The notes under the pieces are model-generated. The model saw nothing but the letters and a program-made list of their open reading frames with translations, was not told the origin of the DNA and searched no databases. Made by a program: the position numbers and the translations under genes. A DNA stretch of 51,856 nucleotides, taken from an uncultured Clostridia bacterium. Its GTDB lineage: Bacteria; Bacillota; Clostridia; Christensenellales; Aristaeellaceae. This document shows positions 7,636-15,991 of this stretch, piece after piece. Positions within the stretch are counted from its first letter, which is position 1. Each line of letters opens with the position of its first letter. The stretch is from the NCBI GenBank assembly GCA_937886445.1, contig CALGBY010000022.1, positions 1 to 51,856 on the forward strand, given 5' to 3'.

Positions 7636-8792
7636 AGGCATGGGCGATCGTGCTGTGCGGCGGCAGCGGCACACGCATGGGAATGGGCTTCAACAAAACG
7701 CTGCTTACGGACGGGGATGAGCCCGTATTCATCAAAAGCCTGCGCCAGTTCAAAAAAACATGCGGCGGCACGGTGCTTGTGACCGGCAAAGACGAAACGG
7801 ATACCTTTCGGGCGCTTTGCGAAAAGCACGGCTGCGTGCCCGATGTGATCGTTACGGGCGGAGCGCGCAGGCAGGACAGCGTGAAAAACGCGCTGGATCA
7901 GCTGAGCGGGCGGGAATGCGATACCGTGCTCATCCATGACGGCGCGAGATGCTTTGTAAGCGAAAATGTGATAAACAATGTGCTTTCGGCCGTACAGCGG
8001 TACGGCAGCGCCGTGGCCGCCGTGCCGGTGACGGATACGATAAAAAAATGCGCTCCGGACGGGCGTGTGCTTGAAACGCCGCACAGGGAAACGCTGCGCG
8101 CGGTGCAGACGCCGCAGGGCTTTCGCCTGGAGGAACTGAAAAACGCCTACCGGCTGTACGGAGAGAGCGATGTGACGGATGACGCCATGCTGATGGAAAT
8201 GGCGGGATACCCCGTGTATGTGTGCGATGGCGATACGGAAAACATCAAGCTTACCGTGAAGGCCGATCTGAAAAGGCTGCAGAGGAGCAATGAGATGGAG
8301 CATACCGCGTTTCGCGCTGTGCGCGTGGGTCAGGGCTTTGACGCCCACCGGCTGGAAACCGGGCGCAGGCTGGTGCTGTGCGGGGTGGAGATCCCGTACG
8401 AAAAGGGTCTGGCGGGGCACAGCGATGCCGATGCCGCACTGCACGCGCTGACGGACGCGATGCTGGGTGCTGCCGCGCTGCCCGATATCGGACACCTTTT
8501 CCCCGATACTGATGACAGGTATCTCGGTATCTCCAGCCTGATCCTGCTGAAGGAAGCCTATGCCAAAGTGAAGGAAAAGGGGTACATGCTGGGCAATGCC
8601 GATATCACCGTGATCGCCCAGCGGCCGAAGCTGGCCCCGTATATAGATGAAATGAGAAAGCGCGTGGCGGAGGCGCTGGAAACGGATATCGACAACATCG
8701 CCGTAAAGGCCTCTACCACCGAAAAAATGGGCTATGAGGGGCGGGGAGAGGGAATTTCCGCCATGGCGGCCGTGCTGCTTTACGCAAGGTGA
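7632..8792 (+). CDS. ispDF: Bifunctional IspD/IspF of the MEP isoprenoid pathway
   Basis: Fusion of two enzymes of non-mevalonate isoprenoid synthesis, 386 residues. The N-terminal part (1 to about 220) is 2-C-methyl-D-erythritol 4-phosphate cytidylyltransferase, with CGGSGTRMG and a Lys in FNK for CTP binding, VLIHDGARCFV and VQTPQGF. The C-terminal part (about 226-386) is 2-C-methyl-D-erythritol 2,4-cyclodiphosphate synthase, with GFDAHR (metal Asp/His), AGHSDADAALHAL, PDIGHLFPDTD and KASTTEKMG. The intermediate enzyme IspE is not encoded here. Start is GTG at 7632, overlapping the upstream stop. An internal ATG at the domain junction (8295) could allow separate IspF, but no strong ribosome site is evident. 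Confidence 0.96.
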   Translation: MKAWAIVLCGGSGTRMGMGFNKTLLTDGDEPVFIKSLRQFKKTCGGTVLVTGKDETDTFRALCEKHGCVPDVIVTGGARRQDSVKNALDQLSGRECDTVLIHDGARCFVSENVINNVLSAVQRYGSAVAAVPVTDTIKKCAPDGRVLETPHRETLRAVQTPQGFRLEELKNAYRLYGESDVTDDAMLMEMAGYPVYVCDGDTENIKLTVKADLKRLQRSNEMEHTAFRAVRVGQGFDAHRLETGRRLVLCGVEIPYEKGLAGHSDADAALHALTDAMLGAAALPDIGHLFPDTDDRYLGISSLILLKEAYAKVKEKGYMLGNADITVIAQRPKLAPYIDEMRKRVAEALETDIDNIAVKASTTEKMGYEGRGEGISAMAAVLLYAR

Positions 8793-8870
8793 AGTACGCT
8801 GCCGGTGCCATATACGCAGGGTGCAATATTATACAGCCGTTTGCACAAAACACGAGGAGGATATAAGAAA

Positions 8871-10586
8871 ATGCTTTTGAACGGAAACATCTGGCTGGGA
8901 ACCTCACAGAACGGGCAGGCCGTGTGTCTGCTGCCCTCCGTGGCCAACCGCCACGGGCTGATCTCCGGCGCCACCGGCACCGGCAAAACGGTTACGCTGC
9001 AGGTGATGGCGGAGGCCTTTTCACAGCTGGGCGTGCCGGTATTCATGGCCGATGTGAAGGGAGACCTGGCCGGGATCTCCAAGCCCTGCGAGGTGACCGA
9101 TAAGATACAGAAGCGCCTTGATAAATGCGGCGTGACGGCGTTCGCGCCCTTCGCGGCTCCTGTCACCTTCTGGGATGTGTACGGCGAGCGCGGGCACGCG
9201 GTGCGCGCCACCGTTACCGAAATGGGCCCGCTGCTGCTTTCCCGCATGCTGGGCCTCAACGACACGCAGTCCGGCATACTGCATCTGATCTTCCGCATCG
9301 CGGATGATGAAGGCCTGCTTTTGATCGATCTGAAGGATCTGCGGGCGATGCTGGCCTATGTGGGCGAGGATCCGGGCCGCTACACCCTTCAGTACGGCAA
9401 TATCACCAAGGCCTCTCTGGGCGCCATCCAGCGCGCGCTGGCCATCCTTGAGGATCAGGGCGGCAACGCGTTCTTCGGCGAGCCGGCCATCGATATCGCG
9501 GACTGGCTGAGTCAGGATGATACCGGCCGCGGCGTTGTGAACATCCTGAGCGCCGAAAAGCTGTTCCAGAAGCCGGTGATGTATTCCACCTTCATGCTGT
9601 GGATGCTGGGCGAATTGTATGAGCTGCTGCCCGAGGTGGGAGACTGTGACCGCCCGCGGATGGTATTCTTCTTTGACGAAGCGCATCTTTTGTTTGACGA
9701 TTGCCCCAAAACGCTGATGGACCGCATTGAGCAGACCGTGCGTCTGATCCGCTCCAAGGGCGTGGGCGTGTATTTTGTAACGCAGAACCCCACCGATGTG
9801 CCTTCCTCCGTGCTCAGCCAGCTGTCCGGCCGCGTGCAGCACGCGCTGCGCGCCTTCACCCCGCAGGAGCAGAAGGTGATCAAGGCCGTGGCGCAGACCT
9901 TCCGCGTCAATCCGGATTTTGATACGGAGGAAGCGGTATCCACCCTCAAGACCGGCGAGGCGCTCATCTCCTTCCTGAACGAGGAGGGTGAGCCCGGCGT
10001 GGTGCAGCGCTGCACGGTGCTGCCGCCGTCCACCTATATCGGCGCCATTTCGGATGACCTGCGCGCGGCGTTCATGCAGAGCGATGCCATCGGGCGTAAA
10101 TATGATGTGTTCTTTGACCGCGAGAGCGCCTACGAGATGCTGTGCGCCCGCATGCAGGCCGGTGATGATGAAGAGGACGAAGGCGGCTTTGTGCAGAGCA
10201 TTCCGCAGAACCAGTATGTGCCCCAGTACAAGCCGGTGCAGCCGGTGTCCTTCCGGGTGTTCAACCCCGAAACGGGCGTATATGAGGAGCGCCAGCTGCA
10301 GCAGATGCCCGTGAACGCTCCGGTGTACACGCAGCAGAGCCCGGCGGTATGGCAGCCGCAGCTGCCCACCTATCAAAGCACGCGTACCGTGCAGCCGGCG
10401 AAGAAGACGGAAAAGAAGACCCCCGCCAAAACGGAAAAGAAGACGCAGAGCACCGGGCAGAAAATGCTGAACAGCTTTGTCAGTTCCGTTGTGAACACCT
10501 CGGGCCGCGAGATCGGCAGAAATGTTACCCGCTCGCTGCTGGGCGTGCTGGGGCTTGGCGGCACCACCAAGAAAAAGAAGCGCTGA
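8871..10586 (+). CDS. HerA-like DUF853 P-loop ATPase
   Basis: A 571-residue ATPase of the FtsK/HerA superfamily (DUF853, COG0433-like). Walker A GATGTGKT is at 33-40, and Walker B RMVFFFDEAHLLF is near residue 268. A sensor/arginine-finger-like region follows (RLIRSKGVGVYFVTQNPTD, QLSGRVQHALRAFTP). These proteins are widely conserved, but their exact job (DNA translocation or another membrane or nucleic-acid process) is unsettled. The C-terminal 130 residues are Gln/Pro-rich and then Lys-rich, probably a flexible nucleic-acid-binding or protein-binding tail. Start is the ATG at 8871 because GAGGAGG (8854-8860) is just upstream. Confidence 0.92.
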   Translation: MLLNGNIWLGTSQNGQAVCLLPSVANRHGLISGATGTGKTVTLQVMAEAFSQLGVPVFMADVKGDLAGISKPCEVTDKIQKRLDKCGVTAFAPFAAPVTFWDVYGERGHAVRATVTEMGPLLLSRMLGLNDTQSGILHLIFRIADDEGLLLIDLKDLRAMLAYVGEDPGRYTLQYGNITKASLGAIQRALAILEDQGGNAFFGEPAIDIADWLSQDDTGRGVVNILSAEKLFQKPVMYSTFMLWMLGELYELLPEVGDCDRPRMVFFFDEAHLLFDDCPKTLMDRIEQTVRLIRSKGVGVYFVTQNPTDVPSSVLSQLSGRVQHALRAFTPQEQKVIKAVAQTFRVNPDFDTEEAVSTLKTGEALISFLNEEGEPGVVQRCTVLPPSTYIGAISDDLRAAFMQSDAIGRKYDVFFDRESAYEMLCARMQAGDDEEDEGGFVQSIPQNQYVPQYKPVQPVSFRVFNPETGVYEERQLQQMPVNAPVYTQQSPAVWQPQLPTYQSTRTVQPAKKTEKKTPAKTEKKTQSTGQKMLNSFVSSVVNTSGREIGRNVTRSLLGVLGLGGTTKKKKR

Positions 10587-10736
10587 GAAAATGCTGATCG
10601 ATCCGGCAGGCTCATCTGCGGCGTTCTTTGTACAATATGCGCACCGCATAAATCCCGGTTTATGATAGCGAAAACCGGTTCCGTAACGGATTTGAAATAA
10701 ACGGATAAGCAAAACAGAAAACGAGGAGGAAGAAAC

Positions 10737-11813
10737 ATGAAACGCAGAATAGGTATCCTTACCAGCGGCGGAGACTGCCCCGGCCTGAACGCCACAATAC
10801 GCGGTGTGGCGAAGGCGGCTTATGAACTGTTTGACGCGGAGATCGTCGGCATCAGGGACGGTTACCGCGGCCTCATCGAGGGCGACTGGGAGGAAATGAA
10901 GCGCAGCCAGTTTTCCGGCATCCTTACGGTGGGCGGCACCATTCTGGGCACCAGCCGCCGCCCCTTCCGCGATATGCGCGTGATAGGCGATGATAATGTG
11001 GACAAGGTGGCCGCGATGAAGGCCAATTATGAAAAAATGAAGCTGGATTGCCTGGTCACGCTGGGCGGCAACGGCACGCACAAAACGGCCAACCTGCTTT
11101 CGGAGGAGGGCCTCAATGTGATCGGCCTGCCCAAGACCATTGACAACGATATTTACGGTACCGATTTCACCTTCGGCTTCCACACCGCCGTGGATATCGC
11201 CACCGATGTGCTGGACCGCTGCCATACCACCGCCGCCTCTCACGGGCGCTGCCTGATCGTGGAGATCATGGGCAACAAGGCGGGCTGGCTCACGCTGTAT
11301 TCCGGCATTGCCGGCGGCGCCGATGTGATCCTGCTGCCCGAGATCCCCTATGACATCAAAGAGGTGGCAAAGGTGGTGGAGGACCGCGCGAACAGCAAGA
11401 AGGGCTTTTCCATCATTGCCGTCGCGGAGGGCGCGATGGACAGGAAGGAAGCCAAAATGAAGCGCAAGGAACGCGAGGCCCAGCGCGCCGCGGACGGCTT
11501 CAATGGCATCGCGAACCGCCTTGCAAAACAGTTGACGGAGCTGGTGGGCGTGGAGGCCCGTGCCGTTGTGCCCGGCCATATCCAGCGCGGCGGCTCGCCC
11601 AACGCGTATGACCGCGTGCTTTCCACCCAGTTCGGCGTGCATGCCGCCCAGCTGATCCGCGATGAGATGTACGGCTACACGGTAGCGCTGGTGGGCAACA
11701 GCATCACGCACAACAAGCTGAGCGATATCGCCGGCATGCCCAAGCCCGTGCCCGAGGGACATCAGATGGTAGGCGTGGGCAAGGATATGGGCATCTCCTT
11801 TGGCGATAAATAA
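10737..11813 (+). CDS. pfkA: 6-phosphofructokinase
   Basis: Glycolytic enzyme phosphorylating fructose 6-phosphate, 358 residues. N-terminal LTSGGDCPGLNATIRG and the TIDNDIYGTDFTFGF motif (catalytic-base Asp136) are clear, with PGHIQRGGSP near the end. At the donor-selecting sites it has Gly113 (in GGNGT) and Lys133 (in PKTIDND). In this family Gly at the first site goes with ATP use, and Lys at the second is shared by pyrophosphate enzymes and by group III ATP enzymes, so ATP is more likely but not certain. Asn112 replaces the more usual Asp, which I recall as common in clostridial relatives. A GAGGAGG ribosome site precedes the ATG. Confidence 0.95.
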   Translation: MKRRIGILTSGGDCPGLNATIRGVAKAAYELFDAEIVGIRDGYRGLIEGDWEEMKRSQFSGILTVGGTILGTSRRPFRDMRVIGDDNVDKVAAMKANYEKMKLDCLVTLGGNGTHKTANLLSEEGLNVIGLPKTIDNDIYGTDFTFGFHTAVDIATDVLDRCHTTAASHGRCLIVEIMGNKAGWLTLYSGIAGGADVILLPEIPYDIKEVAKVVEDRANSKKGFSIIAVAEGAMDRKEAKMKRKEREAQRAADGFNGIANRLAKQLTELVGVEARAVVPGHIQRGGSPNAYDRVLSTQFGVHAAQLIRDEMYGYTVALVGNSITHNKLSDIAGMPKPVPEGHQMVGVGKDMGISFGDK

Positions 11814-11835
11814 CGGGCTGTTGAGGTAAATAGCA

Positions 11836-12708
11836 TTGGAGCGGTCTTCCCGTGGGGTGAAAGCCCTTTTCAAAAATGAAAGATTTTCCGCCTGGGTGCA
11901 GATCGTGCTTGGCTGCGCGGTGGGCGCGGCGTCCTATCCGCTGCTGATGACGCCGTGCTCCATCGCCCCCGGCGGTCTGACCGGCGTGGGCATGATATTC
12001 AATTATCTGTTCCGCTGGCCGGTAGGTACGGTAAGCCTCGCGCTGAATGTGCCGCTTTTCCTGATCGGTTACAAAACGATGGGAAAGGGCTTCGTTTTGC
12101 GTACACTGGTAGCCACTCTGCTTTTTTCTTTGCTGATCGACCTTTTTCCGCTGCCCGCGCTTACCGATAACCCGCTGCTGGCATCGGTGTTCGGCGGGCT
12201 GCTGCTGGGAGTAGGCCTGGGGCTGATCCTGCGCGGGGGAGCCACCACGGGCGGCACGGATATGATGGCCCGTATGGTACACAAAAGGGTAAGCTTTATC
12301 AGCGTGGGCATGATCCTGCTGCTGTTTGACGCCTGCGTCATTCTGGCGGCAGCCTTCACGATGGGCGCGGAAACGGCCATGTATTCGCTGATATGCGTTT
12401 TTGTATCCTCAAAAACGATCGACCTTGTGATGACCGGCACCTCCACCGCGCAGGCCTGCTATGTGATCACAGACCGGCGGGAGGGCATTTCCGCCCGCGT
12501 GATGCATGAACTGGAGCGCGGTATCACCTTTTTGAAGGGAACAGGCGCTTACACGGGCAGGGAGCATGATATCCTGCTCACGGTGATCTCCAGCCGTGAG
12601 GTGCCCCGCCTGAAGCGCATCGTGCGCGAGGAGGACCCGCACGCCTTTATGTTTTTTACCGATTCGCATGAAACGCTGGGAGAGGGCTTTACGCCCATGG
12701 GAGAATAA
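11836..12708 (+). CDS. YitT family membrane protein (DUF161/DUF2179)
   Basis: A 290-residue integral membrane protein. Five or so hydrophobic segments fill residues 20-190, including the family stretch GGLTGVGMIFNYLF and GLGLILRGGATTGGTDMMA. A soluble DUF2179 domain follows (about 210-285), with RGITFLKGTGAYTG and a C-terminal FFTDSHETLGEGF. The transported substrate, if any, is unknown for the family. Start is probably TTG at 11836, 9 bases after a GAGG, and only 22 bases downstream of pfkA, so the two may be cotranscribed. Confidence 0.9.
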   Translation: MERSSRGVKALFKNERFSAWVQIVLGCAVGAASYPLLMTPCSIAPGGLTGVGMIFNYLFRWPVGTVSLALNVPLFLIGYKTMGKGFVLRTLVATLLFSLLIDLFPLPALTDNPLLASVFGGLLLGVGLGLILRGGATTGGTDMMARMVHKRVSFISVGMILLLFDACVILAAAFTMGAETAMYSLICVFVSSKTIDLVMTGTSTAQACYVITDRREGISARVMHELERGITFLKGTGAYTGREHDILLTVISSREVPRLKRIVREEDPHAFMFFTDSHETLGEGFTPMGE

Positions 12709-12762
12709 GCCCGGCTGCTTATACAGCCGCCTGTACTTCACCCGAAGGAGGGGAACAGTAAT

Positions 12763-13050
12763 ATGGTACACATGATCCTTGCCAAATTCCGTGACAGATC
12801 GTTGCTCACGTCCGGCCTCACAGAGGAGATACGCATGCTGTTTTCAGGCGCGGAGGCCATTGAGGGCGTAGAGGGGGCAAGCGTATCCCGCTGCTGCGTG
12901 GACAGGGATAACCGCTATGACCTGCTGATACGCGTGTATATGCAAAAGGACGCGCTGCCGCGCTGGGATGGAAGCGCCGTGCATGCCGAATGGAAGAAAA
13001 AGTACGGCGAAATGCTTGAAAAGAAAGCGATATTTGACGAAGAAGAATAA
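12763..13050 (+). CDS. Small Dabb-like ferredoxin-fold protein
   Basis: A 95-residue protein resembling the stress-responsive Dabb family (dimeric alpha/beta barrel). It starts with a MVHMILAKFRD strand, has a central VSRCCVDRDNRYDLLIRVYM, then HAEWKKKYGEMLEKKAIFDEE, the usual C-terminal helix-strand. The biochemical role is unknown. GAAGGAGG lies upstream of the ATG, and a strong terminator follows 2 bases after the stop, so it ends the plus-strand gene run. Confidence 0.7.
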   Translation: MVHMILAKFRDRSLLTSGLTEEIRMLFSGAEAIEGVEGASVSRCCVDRDNRYDLLIRVYMQKDALPRWDGSAVHAEWKKKYGEMLEKKAIFDEEE

Positions 13051-13052
13051 AG

Positions 13053-13102
13053 AAACACTGCTCCATCCGGCAGATGAGCCTGCCGGATGGAGCGGTGTTT
13101 TT
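13053..13102 (+). terminator. Strong Rho-independent terminator
   Basis: A 20-base stem with a single G-T wobble (13053-13072 with 13081-13100), an 8-base loop and trailing T bases. It ends the ispDF to Dabb gene run. The A-rich 5' arm lets it work in both directions. Confidence 0.92.
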
Positions 13103-13336
13103 GCAATACCATATGATGTGAAAATTATCAAAAGTTATATCAGGGCAGTACCGCTCAAATACGCTGGCGCGATGACGTGTAAATTTTTTACAGATCCACT
13201 TGTAAAAATGAAGGTTTGCTGACCTTCAGCTTGAAGATCATGTATGGCTGATCTTCAAGCCGCCCAATGGTGCCCCATCCGGAGGTGAGTTATGATTCAG
13301 TTTTTTGCATGATGAAGAGGCTGGAAAAGGCACTGC
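13103..13336. other. Gene-free stretch with two adjacent hairpins
   Basis: Between the terminator and the XRE gene there is no gene. Two hairpins stand side by side: GAAGGT-N6-ACCTTC (13210-13227), then a perfect 12-base stem with an 8-base loop (13229-13240 with 13249-13260). A GGAGGTGA sequence near 13280 precedes an ATG with only six codons before a stop. Nothing else is recognised. Confidence 0.5.
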
Positions 13337-13771
13337 TCAGCGCTTGGATGAATTTTGCTGCATTGCATTTATATGATCTAAAACTTCAATGAGCTGATCG
13401 GTATTGAGTGTTTGTATCTTTTCGATCAGCCATTTTTTTGTATCAGCTTGCTGTGTATCCTGCAGTATATCCATTGTATCTTCTGCCAGTGCGTAGGATA
13501 AACTGCTTTGTACTTCAGGCACATCTGTATCCATTGGCACATCATATCCCATCAGCCATGCTTCGGATACATGCAGCGCCATGCTCAATACAGATAGCTT
13601 ATCCTGCCTTGGAACTGATTTTCCGGATAAATATTGGCTAAGGTGGTTTTTATCCAGCTTTACACCGTACAGCAGGCAGTATGGCCTGGCCATTCTCAGT
13701 ATATCGGCCTGACGCAGATGGCGTGTCTCCATCAGGTATTCAAGCCGTTCTTTTGTTGTACTTTTCTTCAT
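13337..13771 (-). CDS. XRE-family transcriptional regulator
   Basis: A 144-residue DNA-binding protein. The N-terminal helix-turn-helix (about 5-70) shows ERLEYLMETRHLRQADILR, then LDKNHLSQYLSGKSVPRQDKLSVLSMALHVSEAWLMGYD, a typical XRE/Cro-CI fold. The last 60 residues are helical and probably dimerise (IEKIQTLNTDQLIEVLDHI). Similar proteins occur in prophages and as stress regulators. It is transcribed divergently from the DUF739-like regulator. A promoter, TTGAAA-N16-TATAAT, lies upstream, within a very AT-rich stretch that could hold its own operator. Confidence 0.9.
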   Translation of the reverse strand: MKKSTTKERLEYLMETRHLRQADILRMARPYCLLYGVKLDKNHLSQYLSGKSVPRQDKLSVLSMALHVSEAWLMGYDVPMDTDVPEVQSSLSYALAEDTMDILQDTQQADTKKWLIEKIQTLNTDQLIEVLDHINAMQQNSSKR

Positions 13772-13801
13772 TCAGCACTCCGTAATATTTTGTACGACTA
13801 T

Positions 13802-13829
13802 ATTATAATATATAATTTCTATTTTTCAA
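13802..13829 (-). promoter_or_regulatory. Promoter of the XRE regulator gene
   Basis: On the minus strand TTGAAA, 16 bases, TATAAT, about 31 bases before the start codon. The surrounding ATATTATAATATATAAT sequence is palindromic and may be an operator. Confidence 0.7.
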
Positions 13830-14033
13830 TACATATTTAATACACATTTAACAAATACCATGGCAGGCGTCAGAAAGCACCACAGTGAGAGAAAATCATG
13901 GTTAGAAATTCGGGCCGTTATACCAGAATTCGTGCCAAAGATGAATGAAACAGTTACGTATACGGTTACATTATGCATAGAGCGTTAAAAACATATTCAA
14001 TGCGAAAAAGTATCATAAATTTCAAAAAAATTC

Positions 14034-14062
14034 TTGAAAATTTTTCTGATCAATGGTAATAT
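14034..14062 (+). promoter_or_regulatory. Promoter of the DUF739-like regulator gene
   Basis: TTGAAA, 17 bases, TAATAT. The expected transcription start (about 14069) is the first base of the GTTCAA-N5-TTGAAC palindrome. A protein bound there would block transcription, which points to repression of this promoter. Confidence 0.7.
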
Positions 14063-14068
14063 GTATAT

Positions 14069-14085
14069 GTTCAAATTTATTGAAC
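14069..14085. promoter_or_regulatory. Palindromic operator candidate, copy 1
   Basis: Perfect palindrome GTTCAA-N5-TTGAAC placed exactly where transcription should start for the DUF739-like gene. An identical palindrome, with another spacer, lies at 14312-14328. The layout fits a dimeric helix-turn-helix repressor that controls its own gene. Confidence 0.6.
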
Positions 14086-14101
14086 TTTTGCGGTGAGGTA
14101 T

Positions 14102-14326
14102 ATGGAGTACGATTACAGCAAATTGAGTGAAAAGATCACATCTGTTCTGGGCTCTCAGGAGGCGTTTGCCGGCAAGATGAACATTTCATTGCAAAGGGTA
14201 GAGAATATCCTGAACAGCAAAGCGTTTTTCACTCAGAAGGAGATCGACAGGGCGGCAGATCTGCTTGGCGTTTCAGGAAGCGAGATTGACACTGTTTTTT
14301 TTACTCATAAAGTTCAAAAAGTTTGA
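14102..14326 (+). CDS. DUF739-like small helix-turn-helix regulator
   Basis: A 74-residue protein like the DUF739 phage/regulator family: EYDYSKLSEKITSVLGSQEAFAGKM, then ISLQRVENILNSKAFFTQKEIDRAADLLGVSGSEID, then VFFTHKVQKV. The middle reads as a compact XRE-type helix-turn-helix. The start is uncertain: ATG at 14102 has an AGG only 3 bases away, and a GTG at 14093 has no ribosome site. The gene is bracketed by two copies of GTTCAA-N5-TTGAAC, the second overlapping its stop codon. It stands directly before the LCP gene that opens the polysaccharide locus, so it may control that locus. Confidence 0.8.
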   Translation: MEYDYSKLSEKITSVLGSQEAFAGKMNISLQRVENILNSKAFFTQKEIDRAADLLGVSGSEIDTVFFTHKVQKV

Positions 14327-14328
14327 AC
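14312..14328. promoter_or_regulatory. Palindromic operator candidate, copy 2
   Basis: Second perfect GTTCAA-N5-TTGAAC, overlapping the end of the DUF739-like gene and 53 bases before the LCP gene. A TTGACA lies at 14286-14291, but no convincing -10 follows at the normal distance (CATAAA is 14 bases away). Confidence 0.55.
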
Positions 14329-14381
14329 CTGTAAAAAACTAAGTGTTCATGAAGCGGAAAGAAACATGGAGGTAATGCAGC

Positions 14382-15428
14382 ATGTTGCCCAAATCGCGAA
14401 GGAGCAGTCATTCCTCTCGCAGGCATATAGGCAAACGAAAACGGATGCTTATCCTGATTTCCGTTATAGCCTATGCGGTGATCCTCGCGGCCATCATTGT
14501 GCTCCCCAAGCTGCTTGATCCCAGGGAAGAGGCACAGGATATTCCCGGAAACGGCAATGCGTTGTTTGATAATGCTGTCACCTACACCGGAAATGACGGC
14601 AGGTACCGCTACCGTGAAGAAGAACTGGATACGCTGCTCTTGATCGGTGTGGACAGGGAAGGCCTGGATACCGGGGCAAAGGTAACTGCCAGAAGCAACA
14701 CGCAGGCGGACTTTCTGCTTCTTGCCGTGATGGATAGAAGCACCAAAACGCTCACCCCTATCCAGATAGACAGAGATTCCATTGTGCCGGTGGATGTGTA
14801 CGGTGTGCTGGGAAACCGCACTGGCAGCCGTGAGATGCAGATCTGCCTTGCTCAGGGCTTTGGCAAAACGCTGGAAGAAAACTGCCGCAACACCGCGAAA
14901 GCGGTAAGCGATATGCTGCTGGGCATACCGGTTGATCACTACATTGTGTATGATCTTTCCGGTATCAATGTGATCAATGATCTGCTTGGCGGTGTAACGG
15001 TAACGGTGGAGGATGACCTTACCGGCATGGATGCCGCGCTGTCTGTTGGCAGCACGGTCACGCTGCGGGGTGCGCAGGCGGAGATCTTTGTGCGGTCGCG
15101 TATGAGCGTGGGGGATGGCAAAAACACCTCACGTATGCGCAGGCAGAGGGCCTACATGCAAAGCGCACTTGAAAAGGCCGCCACGCTTTACCGGAGCGAT
15201 AAAGGCTTTGCTTCCGGCATGATAAGCGGTATGGAAGGGTTTTACGCGTCTGACATGGCAAAGGGCTTTACGGTAAACCTGCTTAACCGCGTGATGGATT
15301 ATCAGGCCGCGCCGTTTCTGGTCACGCCCGGGGAGCATGTGGTAAGCGCTGACGGCTTTATGGAATGCCATGTGGACCGGCCTGCTCTTGAAAAGCAGAT
15401 ATTGGATGTATGCTTTGAAAAACAGTGA
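14382..15428 (+). CDS. LytR-CpsA-Psr (LCP) family cell-wall glycopolymer ligase
   Basis: A 348-residue LCP protein that transfers lipid-linked glycopolymers to peptidoglycan on the outer face of the membrane. A basic N-terminus is followed by one membrane helix (about 21-43). The extracellular LCP domain (about 80-330) contains LDTLLLIGVDR, SNTQADFLLLAVMD, IQIDRDSIVPV (the arginine/aspartate lipid-phosphate site), HYIVYDLSGINVINDLLGGV, and FVRSRMSVGDGKNTSRMRRQ. It is the first structural gene of the polysaccharide locus and likely attaches its product. GGAGG is 8 bases before the ATG. Confidence 0.93.
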   Translation: MLPKSRRSSHSSRRHIGKRKRMLILISVIAYAVILAAIIVLPKLLDPREEAQDIPGNGNALFDNAVTYTGNDGRYRYREEELDTLLLIGVDREGLDTGAKVTARSNTQADFLLLAVMDRSTKTLTPIQIDRDSIVPVDVYGVLGNRTGSREMQICLAQGFGKTLEENCRNTAKAVSDMLLGIPVDHYIVYDLSGINVINDLLGGVTVTVEDDLTGMDAALSVGSTVTLRGAQAEIFVRSRMSVGDGKNTSRMRRQRAYMQSALEKAATLYRSDKGFASGMISGMEGFYASDMAKGFTVNLLNRVMDYQAAPFLVTPGEHVVSADGFMECHVDRPALEKQILDVCFEKQ

Positions 15429-15443
15429 TATTGAACCGTGAAA

Positions 15444-15455
15444 ACGGTCGATATA
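15444..15455 (+). promoter_or_regulatory. Shared 12-base motif, copy 1
   Basis: ACGGTCGATATA, 8 bases after a TGAAC. The same 12 bases, again after a TGAAC, occur at 17686-17697. Both stand in short intergenic gaps inside the polysaccharide locus. It could be a regulator site or part of a promoter, and chance is not excluded. Confidence 0.3.
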
Positions 15456-15481
15456 AACAATTCTTTTAGGAGGAACCTGGT

Positions 15482-15979
15482 ATGAAGAAAATCGTTGCTC
15501 TGGCTCTGTCTCTGGTACTGTGCATGTGCATGATAGCTGTGGCTGAAACGCCCAGCATCAAGGCAAGCGATCTGGTAAAGGTGGAGTATGAAACTCCCGT
15601 TGACCCCGGCTTTGCTTTCATTCTGAGCGATATCACTGAAGACAGCTGGATGGCTGAAAAGCTTGCCGCTGCTGATCTGGATGCCGCTGCTGTTGCCGCT
15701 GCCGGCGGTGCTGCCGACTGGCAGGTGAATGAAGCCTTTGCCGCTTCTGTTGTTGGCGCTGATAAGCTCACCTCTGATGTGGCTATGAAGCTGGCTTTCC
15801 CCACCGTGTTCTCCACTCCCGCCGGTGTTGTGTTCACCTTTGCCGATGGTTCCGCTGAAGGCGTTGCCGCTTCCGTGAATGAAGATGGTAGCATCTCCGC
15901 CACCTTCTCTCAGGATCTGCTCACCCGCCTTGGCAATGAGCAGGCTCTGTGCACCGTGATCAACGCCCCCGCGAAGTAA
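15482..15979 (+). CDS. Secreted protein of unknown function
   Basis: A 165-residue protein with a clear signal peptide (KKIVALALSLVLCMCMIAVAE, cleavage likely near residue 22). The mature part of about 143 residues is acidic, Ala- and Val-rich and has few basic residues, with a beta-rich second half (VVFTFADGSAEGVAASVNEDG). I recognise no family. AGGAGG stands before the ATG, and a terminator-like hairpin follows before the chain-length gene. The codon composition, rich in GCT, differs from neighbours and suggests high expression. A role at the cell surface with the polysaccharide is inferred from position only. Confidence 0.75.
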   Translation: MKKIVALALSLVLCMCMIAVAETPSIKASDLVKVEYETPVDPGFAFILSDITEDSWMAEKLAAADLDAAAVAAAGGAADWQVNEAFAASVVGADKLTSDVAMKLAFPTVFSTPAGVVFTFADGSAEGVAASVNEDGSISATFSQDLLTRLGNEQALCTVINAPAK

Positions 15980-15991
15980 TGAACCAATATA

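Noticed and set aside
9021..11873. A 950-codon open frame on the minus strand opposite the HerA-like and phosphofructokinase genes
   Set aside because: It is the shadow of two well-supported plus-strand genes with GC-rich third positions. Its composition is His/Ala/Gly-rich without any family motif and it has no ribosome site.
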